In this document: one piece after another, positions 54,523-63,035 of the stretch
How the letters are laid out: each line of letters opens with the position of its first letter
Position numbering within the stretch: the first letter of the stretch is position 1
Assembly: GCA_913776195.1 (NCBI GenBank)
Contig: CAJYMH010000005.1
Coordinates: 1-64,000 of the forward strand
Length of the DNA stretch: 64,000 bases
Reading direction: 5' to 3'
Origin: an uncultured Caulobacter sp.
Lineage (GTDB): Bacteria > Pseudomonadota > Alphaproteobacteria > Caulobacterales > Caulobacteraceae
Notes under the pieces: generated by a model
Database searches by the model: none
What the model was told of the DNA's origin: nothing
What the model saw: the letters and a program-made list of their open reading frames with translations, nothing else
Made by a program: the position numbers and the translations under genes

Positions 54523-55983
54523 ATGACCATGGACGCCGCGCCGTCTCCCGCGCCGGAAGCACCGGTCGAGCGCCGCTTTTCGTGGCGGGGCGGCCTGTCG
54601 GCGCGCCTGCTGTTGCTCACCACTCTTTTTGTAGCCCTGGCGGCCCTTCTGGTCCTGCCGCCCGCCCTGGCCGCGTTCGAGGAGCAATGGCTGCTGGAGC
54701 GGGTCCGAGCGGCCGAACTCGCGTCCACCGTGGCCGAGGCCGATCCCAGCCTGAAGATCAGCGATCGCATCTCCGCCCAGCTTCTGGACGGGGCAGGGGT
54801 GGTGTCGGTGGCGATCCAGAGCGACGGCGCCCGCCGCCTGGTCCTGGCCGCGCCGCGCGAAATCCGCACGCCCTATCTGGTCGATCTGCGCAGCCAGAAC
54901 CCAGGCTCTTGGCTGGCCGCGCCATTCTTCACCCTGTCGAGCCGAGAGGGCAGCCTGGTCCGCGTGGTGGCCGAGCCGCAGTTCCGCGAGGCGGAGTTCG
55001 TCGAGATCCTCACCCCTGACGCGCCGCTGAAGGCCGACCTGCTGGGCTACCTCGCCCGCCTGGCGGTGGTGACCGCCTTCGTGGCGATCTTGGCCGGGGC
55101 GCTGGTCTATCTATCGCTCAACCGCTTCCTGGTGGCGCCCATGCGGCGGATCACCCGGGCGATGGAGCGGTTCCGGGCCGATCCGGAAGACCCGAAGGCG
55201 CGCATCGAGCTTTCCGGGCGCCTCGACGAGATTGGTCGCGCCGAGGCTGAGCTGGATCGTATGCAGGCTGACCTTGTTGCGGCCCTGAACTCTCGCGCCC
55301 GCCTGGCGGCCTTGGGCGAGGCGGTAGCCAAGATCAATCACGACCTGCGCAACATGCTGACCAGCGCGCAGATCGCCTCCGACCGACTGGCGGCCATCGG
55401 CGATCCCAAGGTGGCCGCCGCCCTGCCGCGCCTTGAGCGGGCTCTTGACCGGGCGGTGACCCTGGCCACCAACGTGCTCACCTACGGCAAGACGGACGAG
55501 GCGGCGCCGGACGCTCGCCCCCTGCCTTTGAAGGCCGCATTGAAGGCGGCGGCGGAGGAGGCGGGTCTGCCGACCCCGCAGGTGCGGTTCGCCACTGGCG
55601 TCGACACCAAGGTCCGCGTCCTGGCCGATCCGGACCAACTGCACCGCATTCTGGCCAATCTGCTGCGCAACGCTCGCCAGGCGATCGAGGCGCAGAGCGG
55701 TCGCCGGGGGAAAATCCAAGCCTCGCTGGTCGTTGAGGAAGGCGTGTCGATCATCCGCATCTCAGACGACGGTCCCGGTCTGCCGGAAAAGGCGCAGGAG
55801 AATCTATTCCTGCCCTTCGCCGGCTCGGCCCGTCGCGGCGGCACGGGCCTGGGACTGGTCATCGCCCGCGAGCTGGCCCAAGGCCACGGCGGCGACCTGT
55901 GCCTACTGCGCTCGGGGAGCGACGGAACCGTGTTCGAGCTGCGCTTGCCCGGTGCGCCTCCCTCACTGAAGGGGCGGGGCTAA
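54523..55983 (+). CDS. Membrane sensor histidine kinase
   Basis: This 486-residue protein has a first helix (about residues 29-51), a periplasmic region (about 52-172), a second helix (173-200), a HAMP segment and a coiled helix leading to LAALGEAVAKINHDLRNMLT with His273 as the likely phospho-acceptor. HATPase_c follows with N-box ILANLLRNARQAIE, ISDDGPGLPEKA and GGTGLGLVIAREL. There is no receiver domain and no adjacent response regulator gene. Start at 54523 or 54529 makes little difference. The stop TAA overlaps the stop of the convergent ggt gene. Confidence 0.92.
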   Translation: MTMDAAPSPAPEAPVERRFSWRGGLSARLLLLTTLFVALAALLVLPPALAAFEEQWLLERVRAAELASTVAEADPSLKISDRISAQLLDGAGVVSVAIQSDGARRLVLAAPREIRTPYLVDLRSQNPGSWLAAPFFTLSSREGSLVRVVAEPQFREAEFVEILTPDAPLKADLLGYLARLAVVTAFVAILAGALVYLSLNRFLVAPMRRITRAMERFRADPEDPKARIELSGRLDEIGRAEAELDRMQADLVAALNSRARLAALGEAVAKINHDLRNMLTSAQIASDRLAAIGDPKVAAALPRLERALDRAVTLATNVLTYGKTDEAAPDARPLPLKAALKAAAEEAGLPTPQVRFATGVDTKVRVLADPDQLHRILANLLRNARQAIEAQSGRRGKIQASLVVEEGVSIIRISDDGPGLPEKAQENLFLPFAGSARRGGTGLGLVIARELAQGHGGDLCLLRSGSDGTVFELRLPGAPPSLKGRG

Positions 55984-57665
55984 AGCCCTTTCGCCACGCC
56001 CTCGCGACGAGGATCGGCTCCGCCTTCCAGGACGCCGCCCTCGCGCACCACCACGCCATGCAAGCCGGAGGTTTCGTTCTGGCCAGGCTTGATGGCGACC
56101 CCGCGGGCGATGATCTGATCCGCGACGCCGGGAGCGAAGCGGTCGACCTCGCTGGAGAAGCTGTCGGCGCGAGCCACCATGTTGGGCAGGCTGATCGCGT
56201 CCTGCATGGACAGGTTCCAGTCTATCAGGCCGACGATGGCCTTGAGATTGTACGACAAGATAGCGTTGCCGCCCGGCGAGCCGACGGCGGCGTAGAATTT
56301 GCCGTCCTTCAGGATGATGGCCGGCGCCATCGAAGAGCGCGGGCGCTTGCCTGGGGCCGGCATGTTGGCCAGCGGGCCGCCGCGGACGTCTTCGGGATAG
56401 CGGCTGAAGTCGGTCAGCTGGTTGTTCAGGAAGAAGCCGGCGACCATCCGGCCCGAGCCGAACAGGCTCTCCACCGTGGTGGTCATGGAGACCACGTTTC
56501 CTTTTGGATCGACAACTACGAAGTGGGTGGTGCCGCCCGGCTCCTGGGTCTTGTCGGCGCCGCGGGGCTCGGAGCCCGGAGGTGCGCCATGGGTCGGGAC
56601 CGGCCCCGCACGGTCGCCGATGAGCTTGGCGCGCTCGGCCACATAGGCCGGGTCGAGCAGGCCCTTCACAGGCACCTGCACGAAGTCCGGGTCGCCCACA
56701 TAGCGGTCGCGGTCAGCGTACATGACGCGTTCGGCCTCAGCCAACTGCACCCAGGCGACGGCGTCGTTAGGGCCCCGCTTGGCGATATCGGTCTTCTCTA
56801 GCATCGCAAGGGCCTGCAGCAGGCCGACGCCGCTGGACGGCGGCGGGGGCACGCAGACCACATAGACGCGGTAGGGCTGGCACAGCGGCTCGGCGATCTT
56901 GGGTTTGTAGGCCTTGATGTCGGCGACGGTCAGGGTTCCCGGGATCGGGTTTTGGCGAACCTTGGCGGCGATGGCGGCGGGGATGGCCCCTTCGTACATC
57001 GCGCTGGGCCCCTCCTTGGCCAGGCGTCGGACCGTCTCGGCATAGGCGGGATTCTTGAGGATGTCGCCGCCCTTGATCTTGGTACCGTCAGCCTTGGTGA
57101 AATAGGCGACGGCGTCGGGGGCGGCGGCCTGGCCGCGGTTCAGGCCGGCGAGCTGGGCCAGGCGAGGGCTGACCACGAAGCCGTCCGCGGCCAGCTTCTC
57201 CGCGTCCTTGAACAGTGTCGACCAGGGCGCGACGCCGTGCTGTTTCTGAGCGAGCGCCAGCATCGCCACGGCGCCGGGCGCGCCAGTGGAGCGGCCCGAC
57301 ATGATGGCGTCGATATAGGACAGGGGCTTGCCGTCGGCGCCGATGAACATGTCGGCGCTGGCGCCGGCCGGCGCGGTCTCGCGGCCGTTGTAGATCGTGA
57401 TCTTGCCGGTCTTGGCGTCGAAGTAGGTCATGAACGCCCCGCCGCCGAGACCGGAGCTCTGCGGCTCAACGAGGCCAAGGACGGCCTGCACGGCCACCGC
57501 GGCGTCCACCGCCGAGCCGCCGTCGCGCAGGACCCGCAGGCCCGCATCCACCGCCAGGGGGTTGGCCGCGGCGACCATGGCGCGCGGCTGGGTTTGGGCT
57601 TGGGCCGCGTCGAAGACGCTGACGGTCAGGGCGATGGCGGCGGCGAGACTGAGCAGACGGCGCAT
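55980..57665 (-). CDS. ggt: Gamma-glutamyltransferase (glutathione hydrolase)
   Basis: This periplasmic enzyme cleaves glutathione and transfers the glutamyl group to amino acids or water. The 561-residue precursor from the ATG of 57665 has a signal peptide (cleavage near DAAQAQ). The Ntn-hydrolase processing site is before Thr379 in GGTTHFVVVDPKGNVVSMTT, which starts the small subunit. Also present are SGLGGGAFMTYFDAKTGKI and, near the end, AAVGSPGGNAILSY. The frame is open 41 codons upstream but without a signal. It is divergent from the Met-rich protein gene by 176 bases. Confidence 0.95.
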   Translation of the reverse strand: MRRLLSLAAAIALTVSVFDAAQAQTQPRAMVAAANPLAVDAGLRVLRDGGSAVDAAVAVQAVLGLVEPQSSGLGGGAFMTYFDAKTGKITIYNGRETAPAGASADMFIGADGKPLSYIDAIMSGRSTGAPGAVAMLALAQKQHGVAPWSTLFKDAEKLAADGFVVSPRLAQLAGLNRGQAAAPDAVAYFTKADGTKIKGGDILKNPAYAETVRRLAKEGPSAMYEGAIPAAIAAKVRQNPIPGTLTVADIKAYKPKIAEPLCQPYRVYVVCVPPPPSSGVGLLQALAMLEKTDIAKRGPNDAVAWVQLAEAERVMYADRDRYVGDPDFVQVPVKGLLDPAYVAERAKLIGDRAGPVPTHGAPPGSEPRGADKTQEPGGTTHFVVVDPKGNVVSMTTTVESLFGSGRMVAGFFLNNQLTDFSRYPEDVRGGPLANMPAPGKRPRSSMAPAIILKDGKFYAAVGSPGGNAILSYNLKAIVGLIDWNLSMQDAISLPNMVARADSFSSEVDRFAPGVADQIIARGVAIKPGQNETSGLHGVVVREGGVLEGGADPRREGVAKGL

Positions 57666-57841
57666 GGCGTTCCTTGGCGTTTGGACGGCGCGCACCATAG
57701 GCCCCGCATTGCGAGGCTTGAAACCCCCAACGCTCTCGACGACCAGCGGTTTGGGCGAGTGACGTGTTATTGATCGCACATTACGCATGCCGATGATCGG
57801 CGACCCGTGCTACGGCGGCCGCCATTTTTAGAGGTAGACGG

Positions 57842-59125
57842 ATGAAACTGAACAAGGCGAGCGTGGCGCTGGTCCTCGTGGCCACGGCCAGTGGGGCGGG
57901 CGCGCAGGCGCCGGTGAAGCAGGTGGTGACTGGGCCGATCGCCGAGTATTGGGTCAGCGCTGAGACCATGAGCGGCATGGCGGGGATGATGAGCGGCGGT
58001 CAGCCTTCGCCCCAGGCCATGATGGGCATGATGATGGGCGGCGGGCCGAAAGCTTCGACCAACCACAACCTGACGCTGCAACTCGGCTCGTCCCGCAAGA
58101 TAGTCGGGCCGTCGGCTCAGCACACGCCCACGGCGGCGCTCGGCACGCGCGGCGCGCTGCCTCTGGTGACCCCGACGGTGATCCGGCCGGAGCGAGAGGA
58201 CGGACTGCAGGTCCCGCAGCAGTTCGAGAAGCCGCGCGGCAAGATCCTGCTGTTCTGGGGCTGCGGCGCCCAGACCCGCCAGGGACAGCCGGCGGTGCTC
58301 GACATGTCGAAGCTGGGTACGACCTCGGCCCCGGCCTTCGCGGCGGCGTTCAAGCCGCTGAACTACACCGCCATGAAGCCGCCGTCGCCGCAGCGCCATG
58401 CCACCTACGGCGTCTGGCCGAACGACCGCTCGCCCATGAGCGTGCCGTCGCGCGGCTCCCTGGCCGGAGAGCATGTGGTGTCGGGCAATTATACGCCGGA
58501 CATCCGCTTCAACCTGACCGCGGCGCAGGACTTCCTCGCGCCGATCGCCCTGCAGGCGCGCGAGACGCCCGCCGGCGCCAGCCTAAACTGGAACGCGGTT
58601 GGCGGCGCCAAGGCGTTCCTGGCCTCCGCCGTCGGCGGTGGGGACCGCAACACCGTCGCCTTGTGGATCTCCAGCGAGGCGCAGGCCGCAGCCTTCATCG
58701 CGCCGGATTATTTGAGCCAGGGAGACATAGCCCGTCTGGTTGAGCAGAAGCAGCTGATGGCGCCGCAGACTACGACATGCGCCCTGCCCAAGGGGTTCGT
58801 GGACGCCGCCCCCTCGGCCATGGTCAGCCTGGTCGCCTATGGCGGGGAGGCCGACTTCAGCCATCCGCCGCGTCCGGCCGATCCGAAGGTTCCCTGGAAC
58901 ATCGAGTGGACCACCAAGGTCCGCTACCGCTCGGCGACCGGTACCGTCCTCGGCATGGGCGATATGGGGGGAATGGGCGGCATGGATATGTCCGATGAGG
59001 AGGACGAGGATGCTCCCGCCGCCCGTCCGACCCAGCAGCGCGGCCGTCAGCAACAGCCGATGTCGCCTCAGGAAGCCGCTCGGCAAGCCATGAAAAAGGG
59101 GCTCGGCGGACTGCTCGGGAACTGA
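57842..59125 (+). CDS. Exported Met-rich protein of unknown function
   Basis: The 427-residue precursor has a signal peptide (cleavage near ASGAGAQA). Mature residues from about 38 form a Met/Gly-rich run with MSGMAGMMSGG and MMGMMMGGG (about 40-65). A second Met-rich run (GMGDMGGMGGMDM) and an acidic EEDEDA stretch lie near the C-terminus, after residue 375. Between them is a beta-rich domain of unknown type with one cysteine (FWGCGAQT) and another in TTTCALPKGF. Such Met clusters bind Cu(I) in other proteins. I do not recognise the family. AGAGGTAGACGG supports the start. Confidence 0.75.
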   Translation: MKLNKASVALVLVATASGAGAQAPVKQVVTGPIAEYWVSAETMSGMAGMMSGGQPSPQAMMGMMMGGGPKASTNHNLTLQLGSSRKIVGPSAQHTPTAALGTRGALPLVTPTVIRPEREDGLQVPQQFEKPRGKILLFWGCGAQTRQGQPAVLDMSKLGTTSAPAFAAAFKPLNYTAMKPPSPQRHATYGVWPNDRSPMSVPSRGSLAGEHVVSGNYTPDIRFNLTAAQDFLAPIALQARETPAGASLNWNAVGGAKAFLASAVGGGDRNTVALWISSEAQAAAFIAPDYLSQGDIARLVEQKQLMAPQTTTCALPKGFVDAAPSAMVSLVAYGGEADFSHPPRPADPKVPWNIEWTTKVRYRSATGTVLGMGDMGGMGGMDMSDEEDEDAPAARPTQQRGRQQQPMSPQEAARQAMKKGLGGLLGN

Positions 59126-59228
59126 CGAAAAAGGGGGCGCGAAAAAAACCTGGAAACCGGCTTGCGCTTCGCAAAAGCCCAGACTAGGTTCCGCGCCTCT
59201 CGACGGACCCCTTGGGTCAACGAGATGC

Positions 59229-59305
59229 GCGCCCGTAGCTCAGCTGGATAGAGCATCAGACTACGAATCTGAGGGTCGGACGTTCGAATCGTTCCGGGCG
59301 CGCCA
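59229..59305 (+). tRNA. tRNA-Arg (anticodon ACG)
   Basis: The 77 bases fold as a cloverleaf. The acceptor stem is GCGCCCG with CGGGCGC, the D arm includes TAGCTCAGCTGGATAGAGCA, and the anticodon stem TCAGA with TCTGA encloses the loop CTACGAA, giving anticodon ACG. The T arm is GGACG-TTCGAAT-CGTTC. CCA is encoded at 59303-59305. After A-to-I editing it reads CGT, CGC and CGA. It stands alone between the Met-rich protein gene and the ParD-like gene. Confidence 0.97.
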
Positions 59306-59406
59306 TTATCTCCTGAAAATTCAGAAGCATGCCGAGGCCCAATCAGAGGCTCGCATGGGCCGTCCGCGCGCCTCGCTTGCTGCATTTCGAGTTCGAATAT
59401 ATAAAA

Positions 59407-59425
59407 CATATACAAAACGTATATG
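59407..59425. promoter_or_regulatory. AT-rich inverted repeat upstream of the ParD-like gene
   Basis: CATATAC-AAAAC-GTATATG has perfect 7-bp arms. A related ATATA-AAAC copy immediately upstream makes an 11-base direct period. This is one of the most AT-rich tracts in the window, 12 bases before the GTG of the ParD-like gene, and is probably both promoter and operator. It probably serves autoregulation by the ParD-like protein. Confidence 0.6.
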
Positions 59426-59436
59426 GAGCGACGCTG

Positions 59437-59649
59437 GTGGGCATCGTCAATATTGAGGATGAGCTGCACGAGCAGCTGCGTCGGGGGAGCAAGGCTTCCT
59501 ACCGGTCGATCAACGCCCAGGCGGCGTTCTGGATCAGGATCGGCATGCTTTGCGAACTGAATCCTGGTCTGACCTTTCAGGAGCTGGTGGCGCGCGAGCT
59601 GAAGGCGGCGGGCGTCGATACGCCCAACCTTGAGGCCTCATCCGCATGA
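59437..59649 (+). CDS. ParD-like antitoxin family protein
   Basis: The 70-residue product from the GTG of 59437 (GGAGC upstream) starts VGIVNIEDELHEQLRRGSKA and continues to SYRSINAQAAFWIRIGMLCE, then FQELVARELKAAGVDTP. This resembles ParD-like proteins, a ribbon-helix-helix type in which the N-terminal strand binds DNA and the tail binds a partner. A longer frame upstream is not coding. Its stop TGA overlaps the map start (ATGA), so it is coupled to a methionine aminopeptidase gene instead of a ParE toxin. The AT-rich inverted repeat upstream is its likely operator. Confidence 0.75.
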   Translation: MGIVNIEDELHEQLRRGSKASYRSINAQAAFWIRIGMLCELNPGLTFQELVARELKAAGVDTPNLEASSA

Positions 59650-60416
59650 CGAAGACGCCGGACGAAGTCGAGCTGATGGCGGAGTCGGGACGCTTGTTGG
59701 CGTCGGTGTTCACCTATCTGGAAAAGCAGCCCCTGGCGGCAATGAGCACCTTGCAGGTGAATGACCTGGTTGAGGCGTTCATCGTCGATGAGCTGAAGGC
59801 CCGGCCCGCCAGCAAGGGGCAGTATGGCTACGCCTTCGCTTTGAACAGCTCACGCAACGCGGTCGTCTGCCATGGCGTGCCGTCGGCGGACGAGGTCCTT
59901 CGTAGCGGCGACATCGTGAATTTCGACATCACCCTGGAGAAGAACGGCTACATCGCCGACTCCAGCAAGACCTTCCTCATCGGGGATGTGGGGCCGGCGG
60001 CGAAGCGATTGGTCCGGACTACCTACGAGGCCATGTGGAAGGGCATCCGCGCCGTGCGTCCGGGCGCCAAGCTGGGCGATGTCGGACACGCCATCGAGCG
60101 GCACGCCAAGCGCGCAGGCTATTCGGTGGTGCGCGAATACTGCGGCCACGGCATCGGGCGCGAGATGCACGAAGAGCCCCAGGTGATGCACTTCGGCAGG
60201 CCGGGAACCGGGGTCACGCTGCGGGAAGGCATGGTCTTCACCATCGAGCCGATGCTCAATCAGGGGCGTCGCGCGGTCCGAGAAGAAGACGATGGCTGGA
60301 CCGTCGTGACCGAGGACGGAAAGCTCTCGGCGCAGTTCGAGCACACCGTGGCGGTCACCCGTGACGGCGTCCGCGTTCTGACCTTGCGACCGGATGAGAC
60401 GCCGCCGATCGCGTGA
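59646..60416 (+). CDS. map: Methionine aminopeptidase type I
   Basis: This enzyme removes the N-terminal Met of nascent proteins after deformylation. The 256-residue protein has the pita-bread fold ligands: NFDITLEKNGYIADSSKTFL (two Asp), CGHGIGREMHEEPQVMHFG (His), TIEPMLNQG (Glu) and SAQFEHTVAVT (Glu). The start overlaps the ParD-like stop. A second, housekeeping copy of map near rpsB is usual in bacteria, so this one may be a specialised or duplicated copy; I cannot see the other. The C-terminus is not unusual. Confidence 0.92.
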   Translation: MTKTPDEVELMAESGRLLASVFTYLEKQPLAAMSTLQVNDLVEAFIVDELKARPASKGQYGYAFALNSSRNAVVCHGVPSADEVLRSGDIVNFDITLEKNGYIADSSKTFLIGDVGPAAKRLVRTTYEAMWKGIRAVRPGAKLGDVGHAIERHAKRAGYSVVREYCGHGIGREMHEEPQVMHFGRPGTGVTLREGMVFTIEPMLNQGRRAVREEDDGWTVVTEDGKLSAQFEHTVAVTRDGVRVLTLRPDETPPIA

Positions 60417-60509
60417 CCGCGGAGGGGAAATCCGCTAAGGCGCTTATTCATTGCTGTTCCATCATCGCGGGCGCCGACGGGCGCCCGTCGTCGTTCGGGA
60501 GAGGCGTTC

Positions 60510-61322
60510 ATGACCGACTGGCTGCAGGTGACGCGCGGGGATGCGCCGCTGATCGTCAGCTTCCCTCACACTGGAACCGACATTCCCGCCGAGGTGGAGA
60601 GCGGCCTCGTCTCGCCCTGGCTGGCGCGGCAGGACGCCGACTGGTGGATTCACCGTCTTTACGACATGGCCGAGGGCCTGGGCGCCACCATGGTGCGCAC
60701 CGCCATCTCGCGGACGGTGATCGACGTGAACCGCGATCCGTCGGGGGCCTCGCTTTATCCTGGGCAGGCGACGACGGAGCTTTGCCCGACCACGACCTTC
60801 GACGGCGATGCGCTCTACAAGCCCGGCCAGGCTCCGGACGAGGCCGAAGTAGGCCGCCGGCGCGATGCCTGGTTCACGCCCTATCATGACGCCTTGGCGG
60901 CCGAGGTGGAGCGTCTGCGGGCCCTGCACGGTAAGATCGTGGTCTATGAGGCCCATTCGATCCGCTCGCACGTGCCGCGCCTGTTCGACGGCGAACTGCC
61001 GAACTTCAACATCGGCGATAATGACGGAACCACTTGCGATCCGGCCTTGCGCGCGGCGGTGGAGGCGGCCTGCGACGTAGAAGGGTTCAGCCGGGTGACC
61101 AACGGTCGCTTCAAGGGCGGCTGGACTACGCGTCACTACGGCCGTCCGGCCGACGGCGTGCACGCCATCCAAATGGAGCTGGCGATCCGGGGATATATGG
61201 ACGAGCCGGCGGCCTTCACCCCGGAGAATTGGCCCCCCGCTTACGATACGGAGCGGGCGGGACCGATGCGCGCAGTGTTGTCGAAAGTTTTGACTGGGGC
61301 GATGGCGTTCGCCAAAAACTGA
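60510..61322 (+). CDS. N-formylglutamate amidohydrolase family protein (HutG-type)
   Basis: This 270-residue enzyme begins MTDWLQVTRGDAPLIVSFPH, with SFPHTGTDIPAEVESGL, then ISRTVIDVNRDPSGASLYPG, VYEAHSIRSHVPRLFDGELP (metal ligands) and TRHYGRPADGVHAIQMELAI. These are blocks of the HutG type of N-formylglutamate deformylase (zinc), which completes one histidine degradation route. No hutHUI genes surround it here, so the substrate could be a different N-formyl or related amide. GGGAGAGG lies before the start. It is 93 bases after map. Confidence 0.87.
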   Translation: MTDWLQVTRGDAPLIVSFPHTGTDIPAEVESGLVSPWLARQDADWWIHRLYDMAEGLGATMVRTAISRTVIDVNRDPSGASLYPGQATTELCPTTTFDGDALYKPGQAPDEAEVGRRRDAWFTPYHDALAAEVERLRALHGKIVVYEAHSIRSHVPRLFDGELPNFNIGDNDGTTCDPALRAAVEAACDVEGFSRVTNGRFKGGWTTRHYGRPADGVHAIQMELAIRGYMDEPAAFTPENWPPAYDTERAGPMRAVLSKVLTGAMAFAKN

Positions 61323-61506
61323 CAACGCTGTCCTTCGAGGCGCGCAAAAACAGCCAGAAGCACAGCTTTCGTCCAAGATATTGCAGAAAACCGAGGCCAG
61401 TTAAGGCGCTGTTTAACATGTCGCTTTGACAAAACAGTCTCGGCGTCCCACCTGTACGAACTTATTCGCCTTCCTGTCGGGGTGGGCTTTCGGAGCGGAT
61501 AGATTC

Positions 61507-62268
61507 ATGCCTCGTGTGCACAAGGCCATCGTCCTGGCTGCAGGACAGGGTAAGCGTTTGTCGCCGTTGACCGACAACCTGCCCAAGTGCCTGATCGATC
61601 TGTCCGGCCGCACCGTGCTTTCATGGCAGTTGGCGCACCTGCACGCCATCGGCTTGACTGAGGTGGTGGTGGTCACCGGCTTCAATTCGCACGCCGTGGA
61701 GGCCGAGGTCGCCCGCACGCCGCTGCCGGGCATGACGGTCCGTTGCCTGTACAACCCGTTCTATACGGTGTCTGACAACCTCGCGACCTGCTGGCTGGTC
61801 CGTGAGGAGCTGGCCGGCGGCGCCCTTATCCTGAACGGCGACACCCTGTGGGAGCCGGAGATCGGCCGTCGCCTGCTGGACGCCCCCGCCGCCGACATCA
61901 CCGTCACCGTGGACCGCAAGGCGCGCTACGACGCCGACGACATGAAGGTTCTGACCGACGGCGACGAACTGCTGGCCATCGGCAAGACGATCACCGAGTA
62001 CGACGCCGAGTCGATCGGCTTCCTGCGCTTCTCGCCCGAAGGGGCTCGCCGCTTCATCACGGTCATCGACCAGATTCTGCGCGATCCGGCCGAGGGATTG
62101 AAGCGCTGGTACCTGTCGGTGATCAACCAGATCGCCCAGGAGCAGGGCGGCGTCGCCATCCAGAGCATCGAGGGCCTGGAATGGGCCGAGATGGACTTTC
62201 CGCACGACCTACAGCCTAACCGTGAGCTGACGGCCCGCTGGATGTCGAAGGAGAGCGTGGCGGCTTAA
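61507..62268 (+). CDS. Nucleotidyltransferase, phosphocholine/sugar-1-phosphate cytidylyltransferase-like
   Basis: The 253-residue product from the ATG of 61507 has the NTP-binding N-terminus KAIVLAAGQGKRLSPLTDNL with PKCLIDL. VSDNLATCWLVREELAGGAL and ILNGDTLWEPEIG carry the Asp metal ligand. These features match LicC-like phosphocholine cytidylyltransferases and related enzymes that activate head groups or sugars. Its stop TAA interlocks with the convergent next gene in TTAA at 62265-62268. Together with the two genes that follow, it may belong to sphingolipid head-group metabolism. Confidence 0.8.
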   Translation: MPRVHKAIVLAAGQGKRLSPLTDNLPKCLIDLSGRTVLSWQLAHLHAIGLTEVVVVTGFNSHAVEAEVARTPLPGMTVRCLYNPFYTVSDNLATCWLVREELAGGALILNGDTLWEPEIGRRLLDAPAADITVTVDRKARYDADDMKVLTDGDELLAIGKTITEYDAESIGFLRFSPEGARRFITVIDQILRDPAEGLKRWYLSVINQIAQEQGGVAIQSIEGLEWAEMDFPHDLQPNRELTARWMSKESVAA

Positions 62269-63035
62269 GGCTGCTCGCCGGTTATCTGGCGGACCAGATC
62301 AAGGTCCGCCGGCTTGTCCACATCAACCGCCGCCAGACCGTAGTTCGAACGAACTGCGGCCGCCTTCACGCCCGCGCGCCGGCCGATGTCGGCGATGGCC
62401 TGGTCCAGAGTGAGCCGACCCAGGGCGAACCGCACCAGAGTGCCGAGACCCAGGATCATGGCGATGCGCCAGGGCTTTTTGCGGTGCGCCTCCACCGTCC
62501 GCCAAAGCTCGATCGCCTTCAAGGCGTCGGGCGTCTTCAGCAGGAACAGGTTGCAGCCGCTATAGCGGCCGTCGCGGAAGGTCAGCCAGGTGCGCTTGGT
62601 CTCCGGCGCGTCGCGGCGCACGGCGGCCTCGGGCGCCAGGAGGGCGGCGATATCGCAGCCGGCGGGGGCGTCGGCCATGAACTGCTTCACCCACTGCGGC
62701 TGCAACAGGGCGTGATCCACGGTGGTGACCAGCAGCGGCGCGCCGAGGGCCTGGGCGGAGCGCAGGACGCTGAGACTCGGCCCGGCCTCCGGAGCGATGA
62801 GTTCAACCGTCACGCCCGCGGGCGTAGCGGCCGGCAGAGCGGCCAGGAGTTCGGCGTTGTTCGCGCAGACGCCGATGCGGGTCGCGCCAGCTGTCGCCAG
62901 AGCTTTCAGCACGCGCGCCAGCAGGATATCGCCTTCGAGCTTGATCAGGCCCTTGTGAGCCACGCCGGCATAGGCGGATACGGCGTCGGGTTCACCCCGG
63001 TCGCCGGCCAGGACGAGGGCGGTGAAGGCGGTCAC
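62265..63035 (-). CDS. Nucleotidyltransferase, MobA-like NTP transferase fold
   Basis: The 256-residue product starts at a GTG (63035) that overlaps the stop of the next gene upstream (GTGA). It has TAFTALVLAGDRGEPDAVSA, a G-rich loop of the NTP-transferase fold, then THKG-like AGVAHKGLIKLEGDILLARV with the conserved Lys, and TTVDHALLQPQWVKQF with the Asp. An ARP-like SNYGLAAVDVDKPADLDLVR ends the fold. It lies in one operon with the acyltransferase gene at 63032. In Caulobacter crescentus such NTP transferases occur beside ceramide synthesis genes. Substrate unknown. Confidence 0.75.
   Translation of the reverse strand: MTAFTALVLAGDRGEPDAVSAYAGVAHKGLIKLEGDILLARVLKALATAGATRIGVCANNAELLAALPAATPAGVTVELIAPEAGPSLSVLRSAQALGAPLLVTTVDHALLQPQWVKQFMADAPAGCDIAALLAPEAAVRRDAPETKRTWLTFRDGRYSGCNLFLLKTPDALKAIELWRTVEAHRKKPWRIAMILGLGTLVRFALGRLTLDQAIADIGRRAGVKAAAVRSNYGLAAVDVDKPADLDLVRQITGEQP

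Noticed and set aside
59282-59294. GTTC...GTTC in the tRNA gene as a LexA box
   Set aside because: The spacer is five bases, not seven, and the words belong to the conserved T arm.
59282-59400. tRNA-Arg as a phage attachment site (GTTCGAAT in the T-loop and again near 59392)
   Set aside because: The shared word is only eight bases, the T-loop word is common to tRNAs, and there is no integrase or mobile gene nearby.
61323-61506. Strong promoter or terminator between the HutG-type gene and the nucleotidyltransferase
   Set aside because: A TTGACA at 61426 has no good partner -10 sequence at the right distance, and no hairpin with a T-run is visible.
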